Below are positions 1 to 12,321 of a stretch of DNA of 64,000 nt, one piece after another. A program made the position numbers and the translations under genes. This DNA comes from Symsagittifera roscoffensis (Eukaryota > Xenacoelomorpha > Acoela > Convolutidae). The notes below the pieces were generated by a model. That model saw nothing but the letters and a program-made list of their open reading frames with translations, had not been told where the DNA came from and searched no databases. How positions within the stretch are numbered: the stretch's first letter is position 1; every line of letters starts with the position of its first letter. The stretch spans positions 44,406,395-44,470,394 of the forward strand of contig NC_087062.1 of NCBI RefSeq assembly GCF_963678635.1. Reading direction: 5' to 3'.

Positions 1-9
1 CAACTTAAC

Positions 10-200
10 AAAAATTTACATTCAGGATCATTGGTTTAAAAAATTATACATTGGGATCAAACTTGTGGGATCATTATTTGGGATCATGAAAAATTTTACA
101 TGGGATCAGTACTTTTACATGGGATCTCAAAAATTTACGTTGGGATCTCAATACCCAATGATCCCTGTAGGGATCACCCCCTCCGATCCCAGTGTAAATT
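10..200. repeat. GGGATC-rich short inverted repeat (MITE-like)
   Basis: The motif GGGATC or its complement recurs about ten times in under 200 bases. The ends are inverted: AATTTACA..GGATC near 12-28 answers GATCCCAGTGTAAATT at 184-199. This could be a small non-autonomous element or locally slipped sequence. No coding potential is seen. Confidence 0.4.
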
Positions 201-976
201 AGCTATACTACTAACTTATTTCATGCCCTAATCATAACATCAAAAAGGCAAAAATTGAACAATTTTGAAGAACTGCATTTTTATTAAGGACAATGTTAGC
301 TTCTTGGGACTCATCGATCACAAAAGTACGAAAAACTGTAAATTTCTGTGAATTGTTTGATAAAAACAATCTCCAAGATTTTTTCATTCAAGAAAACCTA
401 CGTTATTTCAACAATGAAATTTCACTCAGTCTTATCAATAAAAACCGCAAGGTTTTGTATATGGCTAGAATGCTTTTACTTTATAAAAATACAATAAAAA
501 AAATCTAGGCCTATTTTTAACACAGATTAAAGTTCATCTTACCATATGAAAACATAAGTTTTAATTCTATGTGCATGCAAAAAAATTCAGTCAATTTTGA
601 ATTATTGGTTTTGATGATGATTATCACCTTCTGCCCTCACATTTGATACGATTTTAATATAAACGCGATAAATTCATTATCCCAGATATTTGAAAGTGCG
701 TGAAATACTTATGACTTTGACTCAGCCAGACCAAGTTGAAAATTAAAGCTCTCAAATCTGGACTTATTGATCAAACAAGCTTGACATCAATATTTCCGGC
801 GACCACAGAAAGGGATCAAGCCATTCACAACTGGATTAAGGTCACCATCAGTCTACCTCAGACTCCTTCATAGGTCGTCTTCATTACTAAAGGCTTCCTA
901 CTGTATGAAAAGCCTCATTATTGGAAGGATCTACTTCATCTGGAAGAGCCATCAAGGGTCTAACCTCTACACATCA
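201..976. other. Unique AT-rich sequence, no gene recognised
   Basis: Only short frames are open here, such as a 71-codon frame at 293-508 that is biased to Asn, Lys and Ile as expected by chance in AT-rich DNA. I see no conserved motif, RNA gene or element end. Confidence 0.5.
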
Positions 977-1032
977 GCTTGACTCAAGCTGTCTTCGCTG
1001 ATTTTCAAGGCTCAAGACAGGATCTCAAGGGT
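977..1032 (+). repeat. Short direct repeat, left copy
   Basis: A segment of about 55 bp containing AAGCTGTCTTCGCTG and CAAGACAGG is repeated with roughly 80% identity at 1284-1341. The two copies bracket the tRNA-like SINE head, so they may be part of one composite SINE or an old duplication. Confidence 0.4.
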
Positions 1033-1075
1033 TTTTTATTAACCCCCGGTCCTGCTCAATGCAGGAACAACCGTT

Positions 1076-1087
1076 GGGGGGGGGGGG
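1076..1087 (+). repeat. Poly(G) run of 12
   Basis: Twelve consecutive G in an otherwise AT-rich window. It is one of five G or C homopolymers of 10 or more (also at 25821, 30863, 31317 and 34176). Confidence 0.9.
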
Positions 1088-1159
1088 TGTTTGGTTTGAT
1101 ATCATCTATTTCGCCGCAGCCTGTCCCACTTTAAGGAGGCAGAAGACTCTGGGAACCTC

Positions 1160-1240
1160 CAACCGTGACCGAAGTGGGGTTCGAACACACGACCCTCGTG
1201 TTGAGAGACGTGTGACTTACCCTGCTCGGCTACGGCTGCT
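1160..1240 (-). mobile_element. tRNA-derived SINE head / tRNA pseudogene
   Basis: On the minus strand TAGCCGAGCAGG (1232-1221) matches the RNA polymerase III A box (TRGYnnAnnnG). GTTCGAACC (1187-1179) matches the B box, and the spacing of about 34 bases between them is that of a tRNA. The 5' bases GCAGCCG resemble a tRNA acceptor arm, but the presumed 3' arm pairs poorly, so this is not an intact tRNA gene. A SINE head or tRNA pseudogene fits best. I could not settle the parent isoacceptor, and no A-rich tail or target duplication was found. Confidence 0.6.
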
Positions 1241-1283
1241 CTACCTTATTCGTCTCTTCTTCACTCCAGAAATAAGCCTCCAG

Positions 1284-1341
1284 GGAAGCTCCCAAGCTGT
1301 CTTTGCTGGTCTCAAGGGTCACGACAGGTTCTCATGGGTCC
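1284..1341 (+). repeat. Short direct repeat, right copy
   Basis: Partner of the copy at 977-1032. It lies immediately beyond the tRNA-like head. Confidence 0.4.
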
Positions 1342-1879
1342 CTCCTTCACTCAGAAAATCATTCGCTAGGACCCTATCCCATGCCAGTATGAAGAGTCTC
1401 CCTCAACGTCAATTTCAAAAACAACAGGACTGATCAAACTCTTTACTTGGCCAATTTATTGTTAATCCTCGAGGTACCATGCTACTTAACCAAAAACAAA
1501 ACAGGTTTCCCGACATCTGAAAAACGAATAACCAAATCCTGATAGCCAAAATTCTCTAGCCAACAACTTTTTGCTTAAATTTTCAAAAGCCCAATTAATT
1601 TTGTAACGTTTTTCTTAACCCAAACCCAAGTTGTAACTCATAGCTCAAACCGCTCTTGATTGAGTGAGCTGTAGCTCACTTTGATTACCTAACCACTGGG
1701 ATTACCATCTGGCTGCTTGACGTAACTGACAATAAAACCTCAATTCTCAATAAGATTCATTTTTAGGAAAAACTTAGCGATCGCTGCCATCCGAGCTCGT
1801 AAATCTTTTCTACTGAACTACTACCATTTCAACTATATTCTTCAATGGTTCCGACGGAGCCAACATTGCAAAAACTTCT
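1342..1879. other. Unique sequence left of the array, no gene recognised
   Basis: I see no coding motif or RNA gene. In particular the missing SEH1 blades are not found here, although this is where the gene would continue on the minus strand after the array. Confidence 0.5.
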
Positions 1880-2857
1880 TCAGCAACTGAGACGCCGCTA
1901 CACTACTTCCGAGCAGCTTGACGAAGAATCAAGACCAAGTAGCCAAATCAAGCGAAATCGAAAGCTTTAAGCTGTTTCGAGGAACTGACTTCTTGTTTCG
2001 ACCTGCTCGATTAATTTGCGAACGATTTGGCGGCATTTTCAACTCAAGAAGCACAAGAATACCTCGACGTTTCTTGAACGCTATGAAGGTGCGACATATT
2101 AATCAAATTTCGGGAGTACAAAAAGGTCTATGTACTAGTACGATATCAGTAAAGTACCAGTAAGCAGTCAGTCAATGCACCTGTAAGGAGCCAAAACTAT
2201 CGCAAACTTGGCATCATCAGTCCTACGGCTGCAGACTTTTCTACTTACATGTCTACCTATGGTTTGAATACATTCGACTTCAATTTAGAAAAATTTTTGG
2301 GATTTTGCGACAAACAGAACATAGCCAACAGACAGTTAGAAGTCAATGAACGCAAGTCAACAAAAAATATTTACTTTCCAAGAAAAGATAGATGCCCTTA
2401 AAACTTTTTGAATTTCTTAAACAACTTACGATTGGCGTTTTTTGATATAACTTATTTTTGGATAAAATTAAGCCAACTTGAGAAAACTGAATCAATAACT
2501 AAAATCATTTCGCTGGTACATCTGAAAATTTAATTCCACTTTCTATTCTAGAAGTCGATCTCGATTTTCGTGACCTCTACACTTTTAATATTCAATAGTC
2601 GAATTTGCCTTCCTTTTAACAAACGTAATGAACAAGTTTTAAAAGAAATCAAAAATCAAAATGCGAAAACCAGAAAAACTGAGCGTGAACAAATTTTAAG
2701 ACTTTTCCTGAAAAAAAAATTAAAAAAACCGCGACCTCTTTACGTCTCAATTACTTTCATCGACTCTAAAATTTAGCACGAAAATTGGCATTTTTTACAG
2801 ACAAGCAAACATGGTTATCACATAATTTTCAGAAATTGCATGATAAGCAAAATCTAC

Positions 2858-2896
2858 TTAACAATCTCCCTCTCAACAAAGGGGGCAGATTGTTAA
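2858..2896. repeat. Array hairpin (first of 15)
   Basis: The left arm TTAACAATCTCCCTCT pairs with a right arm ending AGATTGTTAA around a 6-base loop, giving a stem of about 16 bp with a single bulge. One such hairpin occurs per monomer, at about 2858, 4313, 5749, 7324, 8764, 10326, 11845, 13373, 15162, 16625, 18092, 19557, 21126, 22596 and 24149. Some are weakened by arm mutations, for example those at 5749 and 8764. A left half only is present at 14858-14870, at a rearrangement junction. Confidence 0.85.
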
Positions 2897-3145
2897 CAAG
2901 ATTTAATTGATCGAGTTTTCGAGCTATCAGAATGCAGCAAAATTAGAATCCGCAAAAGAAAGCTTTAGTGTTAACTTACTGCTTCAAACAACAGGGAGAT
3001 TCTTTAGCAGATATCATAGAGGAGGATTGTTACATAGATCCTTTAAGCATTTTCAATTTATATCAATTTATCACTTTATTCAAAAAAAATCATCAGCAGC
3101 AAATCGAAACCTCGAAGCATGAAAGCTTTCAGCCGATAGACTGAC

Positions 3146-3360
3146 CTGTCCAAATGGGGATCAGCCCAGGAAACTTTCCAGACTGGTCCATTGTGAGCCT
3201 GGATCTAGTGAGTGTTGATCCATCCGGCTCCATTCATCATGTCTCTCCACTTCAGCAGAAGACGTGCTGATTGCGTCGAGAAAATGATTCCGTCGTCATC
3301 CGACATTGGAGGAGAAGATATAGAGTAGTTTGAGGGGATGCCTGCTTCTGGAGACGCAGC
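3146..3360 (-). pseudogene. SEH1 exon copy 1 (decayed)
   Basis: Matches the linker and start of the second WD blade of the SEH1 segment at 24454-24668. The reading frame shifts after the acidic DDDG segment. A TAG replaces the Lys codon after INTH, and a base is missing near the donor (CAAATGG rather than CAAAATGG on the plus strand). The GT donor itself is kept. It shares lesions with copy 9. Confidence 0.85.
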
Positions 3361-4598
3361 TACACTACCGATGAGCTTCAGGAAGAAGTCACGACGAAGT
3401 AGCCAAATCAAGCGAAATCGAACTCTTTCAGCTTAGTTTCGAGGAAGTAACCTCGTTTCGACCTGCTCGATTAACTTGCAAACGATTTGGCCGCGTTTCC
3501 AACTCGAGAAGCACAGGACTGCCTCGAAGTTGCTTTAAAGCTATGAAAGCGAAGGTGCGACATAAAAATCAGAGTTCGGAAGTACGGAAAGTTCTATGTA
3601 CTAGTAAGGGATCAGTAATGTAACAGTAAGGAGTAAACCAATGTGTTAGTAAGGAACCAATACTACCGTCCTAAGGCTGCCGTTTTTTTTCTATTTGCAC
3701 GTCTACTCATATGTTGAATACAACCGACTTCAATTTTTAAAATTTTTTGGAAAGTTTTGTTATTTTCCGACAAACAGAACATAGCCAACAGACAGTTAGA
3801 AGACAAGGAACGCAAGTCAACTAGAAATTATTTACTTTCCAAAAAAAAAGATGCCCTGAAGACTCTTTGATTTTCTAAAACCAACTTACGATTGGCGCTT
3901 TTTGATAAAACTTATTTTTTGATAAAAATTAGGCCAAATTGAGAAAACTGAATCAATAACTGAAATCATTTCGCTGGTAACTCTGAAAATTTAATTCCAC
4001 TTTGTAACCTAGAAGTCGATCACGCTTTTCGTGACCTCTACACTTTTAATGTTCGATAGTCGAGTTTGCCTTCCTTTTAACAAATGTAATGAACAAGCTT
4101 AAAAGAAATCAAAAAACAAAATGCGAAAATCAGAAAAACTGAGCGTGAACAAATTTTAAGATTTTCCTGAAAAAAAACCCGCGACCTTTATAAGTCTGAA
4201 TTACTTTCATCGACTCTAAAATTTTGCAGGAAAATGGAATTTTTTACAGCCAAGCAAAAATGGTTATCACATAACTTTCATAAAGAGAAATGGCATGACA
4301 AGCAGAATCTACTTAACAATCTCCCTCTCAACAAAGAGGGCAGATTGTTAACAAGATTTAACTAATCGAAATTTCGACCTATCAGAATGCAAAATTAGAA
4401 TTCTCAAAAAACCTTGGTGTTAACTTTCTCCTTTAAACTACAGGTGTTGAGATTCTTTACTAGATACCATAGAGGGAGATTGTTAAATCGATCCGATAAG
4501 CATTTTCAATTTGTATCAATTTATCTCTTTATCAAAAAACATTCATCAGCAGCAAATCACAACTTCGAAGCATGAAAGCTTTCAGCGGAAAAACTGAC

Positions 4599-4816
4599 CT
4601 GTCCAAAATAGGATCAGCCCAGGAAACTTTCCAGACTGGTCCATTGTGAGCCTGGATCTTGTGAGTGTTGATCCATCCGGCTCCATTCACTATCTGTCTC
4701 TCCACTTCAGCAGAAGACGTGCCTGATTGCGTCGAGGACATGATTCCGTCGTCATCCGACATTGGAGGAGAAGATATAGAGTAGTTTGAGGGGATGCCTG
4801 CTTCTGGAGACGCAGC
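4599..4816 (-). pseudogene. SEH1 exon copy 2
   Basis: The frame is open from PEAGIP through INTHKIQAHNGPVWKVSWADP, then a one-base deletion (CCTATTTTGG for CCCCATTTTGG) shifts the last codons before the GT donor. The same lesion occurs in copies 4 and 6-8. No ATG precedes the segment; the open frame runs back about 17 codons into unit-specific sequence. Confidence 0.85.
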
Positions 4817-6035
4817 TACACTACCGATGAGCTTGAGGAAGAAGTCACGACGAAGTAGCCAAATCAAGCGAAATCGAATACTTTCAGCTTAGTTTCGTGT
4901 AAGTAACCTCTTGTTTCGACCTGCTCGATCAACTTGCAAAGAATTTGGCCGCGTTTCCTACTCAAGAAGCACAGGACTGCCTCGAAGTTGCTTTAAAGCT
5001 ATGAAAGCGAAGGTGCGACATAAAAATCAAAGTTCGGAAGTACGAAAAGGTCTAAGTACTAGTAAGGTATCAGTAATGTACCAGTAAGGAGTCAGTCAAT
5101 GTGCCAGCAAGGAGCCAATAATACCGTCCTACGGCTGCCGTTTTTTCTACTCACACGTCTACTCATATTTTGAAAACAACCGACTTCAATTTTTAAAACT
5201 TTTTGGAAAAGTTTTGATATTTTGCGACAAACAGAACAAGTCAATGAATGCAAGTCAAAAAAAAAATATTTACTTCCAAAGAAAAGATAGATGCCCTTAA
5301 CACTCTTTGAAATTCCAAAACAACCTATGATTGGCGTTTTTTTTAAACTTATTTTTCGACGAAATTGGGCCAATTTGAGAAAACTGGATTAATAAGTAAA
5401 AGCATTTCGCTGGTAAACCTGAAAATTTTAATTCACTTTCCATACTAGAAGTCGATCACGTTTTTCGTGACCTCTACAATTTTAATTTTCGATAGTCGAG
5501 TTTGCCTTCCTCTTAACAAACGAAACGAATAAGCTTAAAAATGAATCAAAAAACAGAAAGCGAAAGTCAGAAAAACTGTGCGTAAACAAATTTTAAGAAT
5601 TTTTCTGAAAAAAAAAACAAAAACGCGACCTGTATGAGTCTGAATTAATAACATCGACTCTAAATTTTTGCAGGCAAATTGGAATTTTTTACAGCCAAGC
5701 AAAACTGGTTATCATATAAAAAGTAATTGCATGATAAGCGGAATCTACTTAACAATCTACCTCACAGCAAGGGAGACAGATAGTTGACAAGATTTATTTG
5801 ATCGAATTTTCGGCCTATCAGAATGCAGCAAAATTAGAATCCGCAAAAGAAAGCTTTAGTGTTAACGTACTGCTTCAAACAACAGGGAGATTCTTTAGCA
5901 GATATCATAGAGGAGGATTGTTACATAGATCCTTTAAGCATTTTCAATTTATACCAATTTATCACTTTATTCAAAAAAATCATCAGCAGCAAATCGAAAC
6001 CTCGAAGCACGATAGCTTTCAGCGGAAAGACTGAC

Positions 6036-6254
6036 CTGTCCAAAATGGGGATCAGCCCAGGAAACTTTCCAGACTGGTCCATTGACGGCCTGGATCTTGT
6101 GATTGTTGATCCATCTGGCTCCATTCACCATCTGGCTCTCCACGTGAGCAGAAGACGTGCCCGATTGCGTCGAGGACATGATTCCGTCGTCATCCGACAT
6201 TTGAGGAGAAGACATAGAGTAGTTTGAGGGGATGCCTGGTTCTGGAGAAGCCGC
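6036..6254 (-). pseudogene. SEH1 exon copy 3 (frame intact to the donor)
   Basis: One of two extra copies whose frame is uninterrupted from PEPGIP to PHFGQ followed by the GT donor. Changes from the SEH1 segment are mostly substitutions: INNHKIQAVNG for INTHKIQAHNG. Its 5' side has a small internal duplication of the VAASPEAGIP-coding stretch, extending to about 6293. Confidence 0.85.
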
Positions 6255-7612
6255 TACACTACTTCCGGGGATGCCTGCTTCTGGAGACGCCCCTACACAA
6301 CCGTGGAGCTTGAGGAAGAAGTCACGACCAAGTAGGCAAATCAAGCAAAATCGAAAGCTCTGAGATTAGTTTCGAGAAAGTAACCTCTTGTTTCGACCTG
6401 CTTGATTAACTTGCAAACGATTTGGCCGCGTTTCGAACTCAAAAAGCATATGAATGTCTCGACGTTGGTTCAACGCTATGAAAGCGAAGGTGCGACATAA
6501 TAATCAAAGTTCGGAAAGTACGAGAAGGCTTATGTACTAGTGAGGTATCAGTAATATACCAGTAAGGAGTCAGTCAATGTGCCAGTAAGGAGCCAATACT
6601 ACCGCTAACTTGGCCTCATCGGTCCTACGGCTGCCGATTTTTCAATTTACACATCTACCAATGATTTCAATACATTCTACTTCAATGTTAAAAAAATTTT
6701 TTGAAAAAGTTTTGTTATTTTTGTTTGAATACATTCGATTTCAATTTAGAAAACTTTTTGGGATTTTTTTTAATTTTGCGTTAAACAGAACATAGCCAAC
6801 AGACAGTTAAAGTGAATGAAAGCAAGTCAACAAAAAAATATTTACTTTCAAAGAAAAGATAGATGCCCTTAAAAGTCTTTGAATTTCTAAAACAACCTAT
6901 GACTAGCGTCTTTTGATAAAACCTAATTTTTGAAAAAAATTAAGCCAATTTGATAAAACTGGATCAATAAGTATAATCATTTCGCTGGTAAATCTGAAAA
7001 TTTAAATCCACTTTCCATACTAGAATTCGATTGCTTTTCGTGACCTCTACAACTTAAAGGTTAGATAGTCGAGTTTGCCTTCCTTTTGAAAAGCGAATTG
7101 AACAAGCTTAAAAATAAATCAAAAAACAAAATGTGAAAATTAGGAAAACTGAGCGTAAACAAATTTTAATACTTTTCCTGAAAAAAAAATCGCGACCAAT
7201 ATAAGTCTGAATTACTTTCATCGATCTAAAACTTTGCAGGCAATTTAGATTTTTTTACAGCCACGCAAAAATGGTTATCACATAACTTTCATAAAGAGAA
7301 ATGGCATGACAAGCAGAATCTACTTAACAATCTCCCTCTCAACAAAGAGGGCAGATTGTTAACATGATTTAACTAATCGAAATTTCGACCTATCAGAATG
7401 CAGCAAGATTAGAATTCTCAAAAAACCTTGGTGTTAACTTTCTCCTTTAAACTACAGGTGTTGAGATTCTTTAGTAGATACCATAGAGGGAGATTGTTAA
7501 ATCGATCCGATAAGCATTTTCAATTTATATCAATTTATCTCTTTATCAAAAAACATTCATCAGCAGCAAATCACAACTTCGAAGCATGAAAGCTTTCAGC
7601 CGAAAAACTGAC

Positions 7613-7830
7613 CTGTCCAAAATAGGATCAGCCCAGTAAACTTTCCAGACTGGTCCATTGTGAGCCTGGATCTTGTGAGTGTTGATCCATCCGGCTCCAT
7701 TCACTATCTGTCTCTCCACTTCAGCAGAAGACGTGCCTGATTGCGTCGAGGACATGATTCCGTCGTCATCCGACATTGGAGGAGAAGATATAGAGTAGTT
7801 TGAGGGGATTCCTGCTTCTGGAGACGCAGC
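7613..7830 (-). pseudogene. SEH1 exon copy 4
   Basis: Twin of copy 2 from the 3,014-bp duplication, with the same one-base deletion before the donor. WKVYWAD replaces WKVSWAD. Confidence 0.85.
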
Positions 7831-9050
7831 TACACTACCGATGAGCTTGAGGAAGAAGTCACGACGAAGTAGCCAAATCAAGCGAAATCGAATACTTTCA
7901 GCTTAGTTTCGTGTAAGTAACCTCTTGTTTCGACCTGCTCGATCAACTTGCAAAGAATTTGGCCGCGTTTCCTACTCAAGAAGCACAGGACTGCCTCGAA
8001 GTTGCTTTAAAGCTATGAAAGCGAAGGTGCGACATAAAAATCAAAGTTCGGAAGTACGAAAAGGTCTAAGTACTAGTAAGGTATCAGTAATGTACCAGTA
8101 AGGAGTCAGTCAATGTGCCAGTAAGGAGCCAATAATACCGTCCTACGGCTGCCGTTTTTTCTACTCACACGTCTACTCATATTTTGAAAACAACCGACTT
8201 CAATTTTTAAAACTTTTTGGAAAAGTTTTGTTATTTTGCGACAAACAGAACAAGTCAATGAATGCAAGTCAAAAAAAAATATATTTACTTCAAAAGAAAA
8301 GAAAGATGCCCTTAACACTCTTTGGAATTCCAAAACAACCTATGATTGGCGTTTTTTTTAAACTTATTTTTCGACAAAATTGGGCCAATTTGAGAAAACT
8401 GGATTAATAAGTAAAAGCATTTCGCTGGTAAACCTGAAAATTTTAATCCACTTTCCATACTAGAAGTCGATCACGTTTTTCGTGACCTCTACAATTTTAA
8501 TTTTCGATAGTCGAGTTTGCCTTCCTTTTAACAAACGAAACGTATAAGCTTAAAAATGAATCAAAAAACAGAAAGCGAAAGTCAGAAAAACTGTGCGTAA
8601 ACAAATTTTAAGAATTTTTCTGAAAAAAAAAACAAAAACGCGACCTGTATGAGTCTGAATTAATTACATCGACTCTAAATTTTTGCAGGCAAATTGGAAT
8701 TTTTTACAGCCAAGCAAAAATGGTTATCATATAAAAAGCAATTGCATGATAAGCGGAATCTACTTAACAATCTACCTCCCAACAAAGGAGACAGATAGTT
8801 AACAAGATTTATTTGATCGAATTTTCGGCCTATCAGAATGCAGCAAAATTAGAATCCGCAAAAGAAAGCTTTAGTGTTAACTTACTACTTCAAACAACAG
8901 GGAGATTCTTTAGCAGATATCATAGAGGAGGATTGTTATATAGATCCTTTAAGCATTTTCAATTTATATCAATTTATCACTTTATTCAAAAAAATCATCA
9001 GCAGCAAATCGAAACCTCGAAGCACGATAGCTTTCAGCCGAAAGACTGAC

Positions 9051-9269
9051 CTGTCCAAAATGGGGATCAGCCCAGGAAACTTTCCAGACTGGTCCATTGA
9101 AGGCCTGGATCTTGTGATTGTTGATCCATCTGGCTCCATTCACCATCTGGCTCCTCACGTGAGCAGAAGACGTGCCCGATTGCGTCGAGGACATGATTCC
9201 GTCGTCATCCGACATTTGAGGAGAAGACATAGAGTAGTTTGAGGGGATGCCTGCTTCTGAAGAAGCCGC
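9051..9269 (-). pseudogene. SEH1 exon copy 5 (frame intact to the donor)
   Basis: Twin of copy 3, uninterrupted to PHFGQ and the GT donor, with HKIQAFNG. It shares the duplicated PEAGIP stretch on its 5' side (to about 9308). Confidence 0.85.
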
Positions 9270-10593
9270 TACACTACTTCCGGGGATGCCTGCTTCTTGA
9301 GACGCCCCTACACAACCGTGGAGCTTGAGGAAGAAGTCACGACCAAGTAGGCAAATCAAGCAAAATCGAAAGCTCTGAGATTAGTTTCGAGAAAGTAACC
9401 TCTTGTTTCGACCTGCTTGATTAACTTGCAAACGATTTGGCCGCGTTTCGAACTCAAAAAGCATATGAATGTTTCGACGTTGGTTCAACGCTATGAAAGC
9501 CAAGGTGCGACATAATAATCAAAGTTCGGAAAGTACGAAAAGGCTTATGTACTAGTGAGGTATCAGTAATATACCAGTAAGGAGTCAGTCAATGTGCCAG
9601 TAAGGAGCCAATACTACCGCTAACTTGGCCTCATCAGTCCTACGGCTGCCGATTTTTCAATTTACACATCTACCAATGATTTCAATACATTCTACTTCAA
9701 TGTTAAAAAAAAATTTTGAAAAAGTTTTGTTATTTTGATTTGAATACATTCGATTTCAATTTAGAAAACTTTTTGGGATTTTTTTAATTTTGCGTTAAAC
9801 AGAACATAGCCAACAGACAGTTAAAGTCAATGAACGCAAGTCAACAAAAAAATATTTACTTTCAAAGAAAAGATAGATGCCCTTAAAAGTCTTTGAATTT
9901 CTAAAACAACCTATGACTAGCGTCTTTTGATAAAACTTAATTTTTGAAAAAAATTAAGCCAATTTGATAAAACTGGATCAATAAGTATAATCATTTCGCT
10001 GGTAAATCTGAAAATTTAAATCCACTTTCCATACTAGAATTCGATTGCTTTTCGTGACCTCTACAACTTAAAGGTTAGATAGTCGAGTTTGCCTTCCTTT
10101 TGAACAAGCTTAAAAATAAATCAAAAAACAAAATATGAAAATTAGGAAAACTGAGCGTAAACAAATTTTAATACTTTTCCTGAAAAAAAAATCGCGACCA
10201 ATATAAGTCTGAATTACTTTCATCGATCTAAAACTTTGCAGGCAATTTAGATTTTTTTACAGCCACGCAAAAATGGTTATCACATAACTTTCATAAAGGG
10301 AAATGGCATGACAAGCAGAATCTACTTAACAATCTCCCTCTCAACAAAGAGGGCAGATTGTTAACAAGATTTAACTAATCGAAATTTCGACCTATCAGAA
10401 TGCAGCAAAATTAGAATTCTCAAAAAAACTTTCTCCTTTAAACTACAGGTGTTGAGATTCTTTAGTAGATACCATAGAGGGAGATTGTTAAATCGATCCG
10501 ATAAGCATTTTCAATTTATCTCTTTATCAAAAAACATTCATCAGCAGCAAATCACAACTTCGAAGCATGAAAGCTTTCAGCCGAAAAACTGAC

Positions 10594-10792
10594 CTGTCCA
10601 AAATAGGATCAGCCCAGGAAACTTTCCAGACTGGTCCATTGTGATCCTGGATCTTGTGAGTGTTGATCCATCTCGCTCTCCGCATGAGCAGACGACGTGC
10701 CCGATTGCGTCGAGGACATCATTCCGTCGTCATCCGACATTGGAGGAGAGGACAAAGAAGTTTGAGGGGATGCCTGCTTCTGGAGACGCCGC
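10594..10792 (-). pseudogene. SEH1 exon copy 6 (decayed)
   Basis: Shortened relative to the SEH1 segment. A deletion at the SNYS codons (TCAAACTTCTTTG) shifts the frame into an early TGA, and the VNGAKW-coding stretch is partly deleted. The donor is retained. Plus-strand frames of 88 and 61 codons over this region are shadows. Confidence 0.8.
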
Positions 10793-12122
10793 TACACTAC
10801 TTCCGGGGATGCCTGCTTCTGGAGACGCCGCTACACTACCGATGAGCTTGAGGAAGAAGTCACGACGAAGTAGCCAAATCAAGCAAATTCGAATACTTTC
10901 AGCTTAGTTTCGAGGAAGTAACCTCTTGTTTCGACCTGCTCAATTAACTTGCCGATTTGGTCGCGTTTCCAACTCAAAAAGCATATGAATGTCTCGACGT
11001 TGGTTCAACGCTATGAAAGCGAAGGTGCGACATAATAATCAAAGTTCGGAAAGTACGAAAAGGCTTATGTACTAGTGAGGTATCAGTAATATACCAGTAA
11101 GAAGTCAGTCAATGTGCCAGTAAGGAGCCAATACTACCGCTAACTTGGCCTCATCAGTCCTACGGCTGCCGATTTTTCAATTTACACATCTACCAATGAT
11201 TTCAATACATTCTACTTCAGTGTTAAAAAAATTTTTTGAAAAAGGTTTGTTATTTTGATTTGAATACATTCGATTTCAAATTAGAAAACTTTTTGGGATT
11301 TTTTTAATTTTGCGTTAAACAGAACATAGCCAACAGACAGTTAAAGTCAATGAACGCATGTCAACAAAAAAATATTTACTTTCAAAGAAAAGATAGATGC
11401 CCTTAAAAGTCTTTGAATTTCTAAAACAACCTATGACTAGCGTCTTTTGATAAAACTTAATTTTTGAAAAAAATTAAGCCAATTTGATAAAACTGGATCA
11501 ATAAGTATAATCATTTCGCTGGTAAATCTGAAAATTTAAATCCACTTTCCATACTAGAATTCGATTGCTTTTCGTGACCTCTACAACTTAAAGGTTAGAT
11601 AGTCGAGTTTGCCTTCCTTTTGAACAAGCTTAAAAATAAATCAAAAAACAAAATGTGAAAATTAGGAAAACTGAGCGTAAACAAATTTTAATACTTTTCC
11701 TGAAAAAAAAATCGCGACCAATATAAGTCTGAATTACTTTCATCGATCTAAAACTTTGCAGGCAATTTAGATTTTTTTACAGCCACGCAAAAATGGTTAT
11801 CACATAACTTTCATAAAGGGAAATGGCATGACAAGCAAATCTACTTAACAATCTCCCTCTCAACAAAGAGGGCAGATTGTTAACAAGATTTAACTAATCG
11901 AAATTTCGACCTATCAGAATGCAGCAAAATTAGAATTCTCAAAAAAACTTTCTCCTTTAAACTACAGGTGTTGAGATTCTTTAGTAGATACCATAGAGGG
12001 AGATTGTTAAATCGATCCGATAAGCATTTTCAATTTGTATCAATTTATCTCTTTATCAAAAAACATTCATCAGCAGCAAATCACAACTTCGAAGCATGAA
12101 AGCTTTCAGCCGAAAAACTGAC

Positions 12123-12321
12123 CTGTCCAAAATAGGATCAGCCCAGGAAACTTTCCAGACTGGTCCATTGTGATCCTGGATCTTGTGAGTGTTGATCCAT
12201 CTCGCTCTCCGCATGAGCAGACGACGTGCCCGATTGCGTCGAGGACATCATTCCGTCGTCATCCGACATTGGAGGAGAGGACAAAGAAGTTTGAGGGGAT
12301 GCCTGCTTCTGGAGACGCCGC
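12123..12321 (-). pseudogene. SEH1 exon copy 7 (decayed)
   Basis: Near-identical to copy 6, with the same frame-breaking deletions. Confidence 0.8.

Larger units (their letters stand above)
4245..10280. repeat. Higher-order dimer block, period about 3,014 bp
   Basis: Copies 2 and 4 are near twins, as are copies 3 and 5. The landmark offsets are 4596 to 7610 (3,014) and 6033 to 9048 (3,015). A two-monomer block was therefore duplicated as a unit after its monomers had diverged. The edges are approximate, read from where similarity fades. Confidence 0.8.

Noticed and set aside
1059..1433. 124-codon plus-strand frame
   Set aside because: It runs antisense across the tRNA-like boxes and through a poly(G) run and has no domain.
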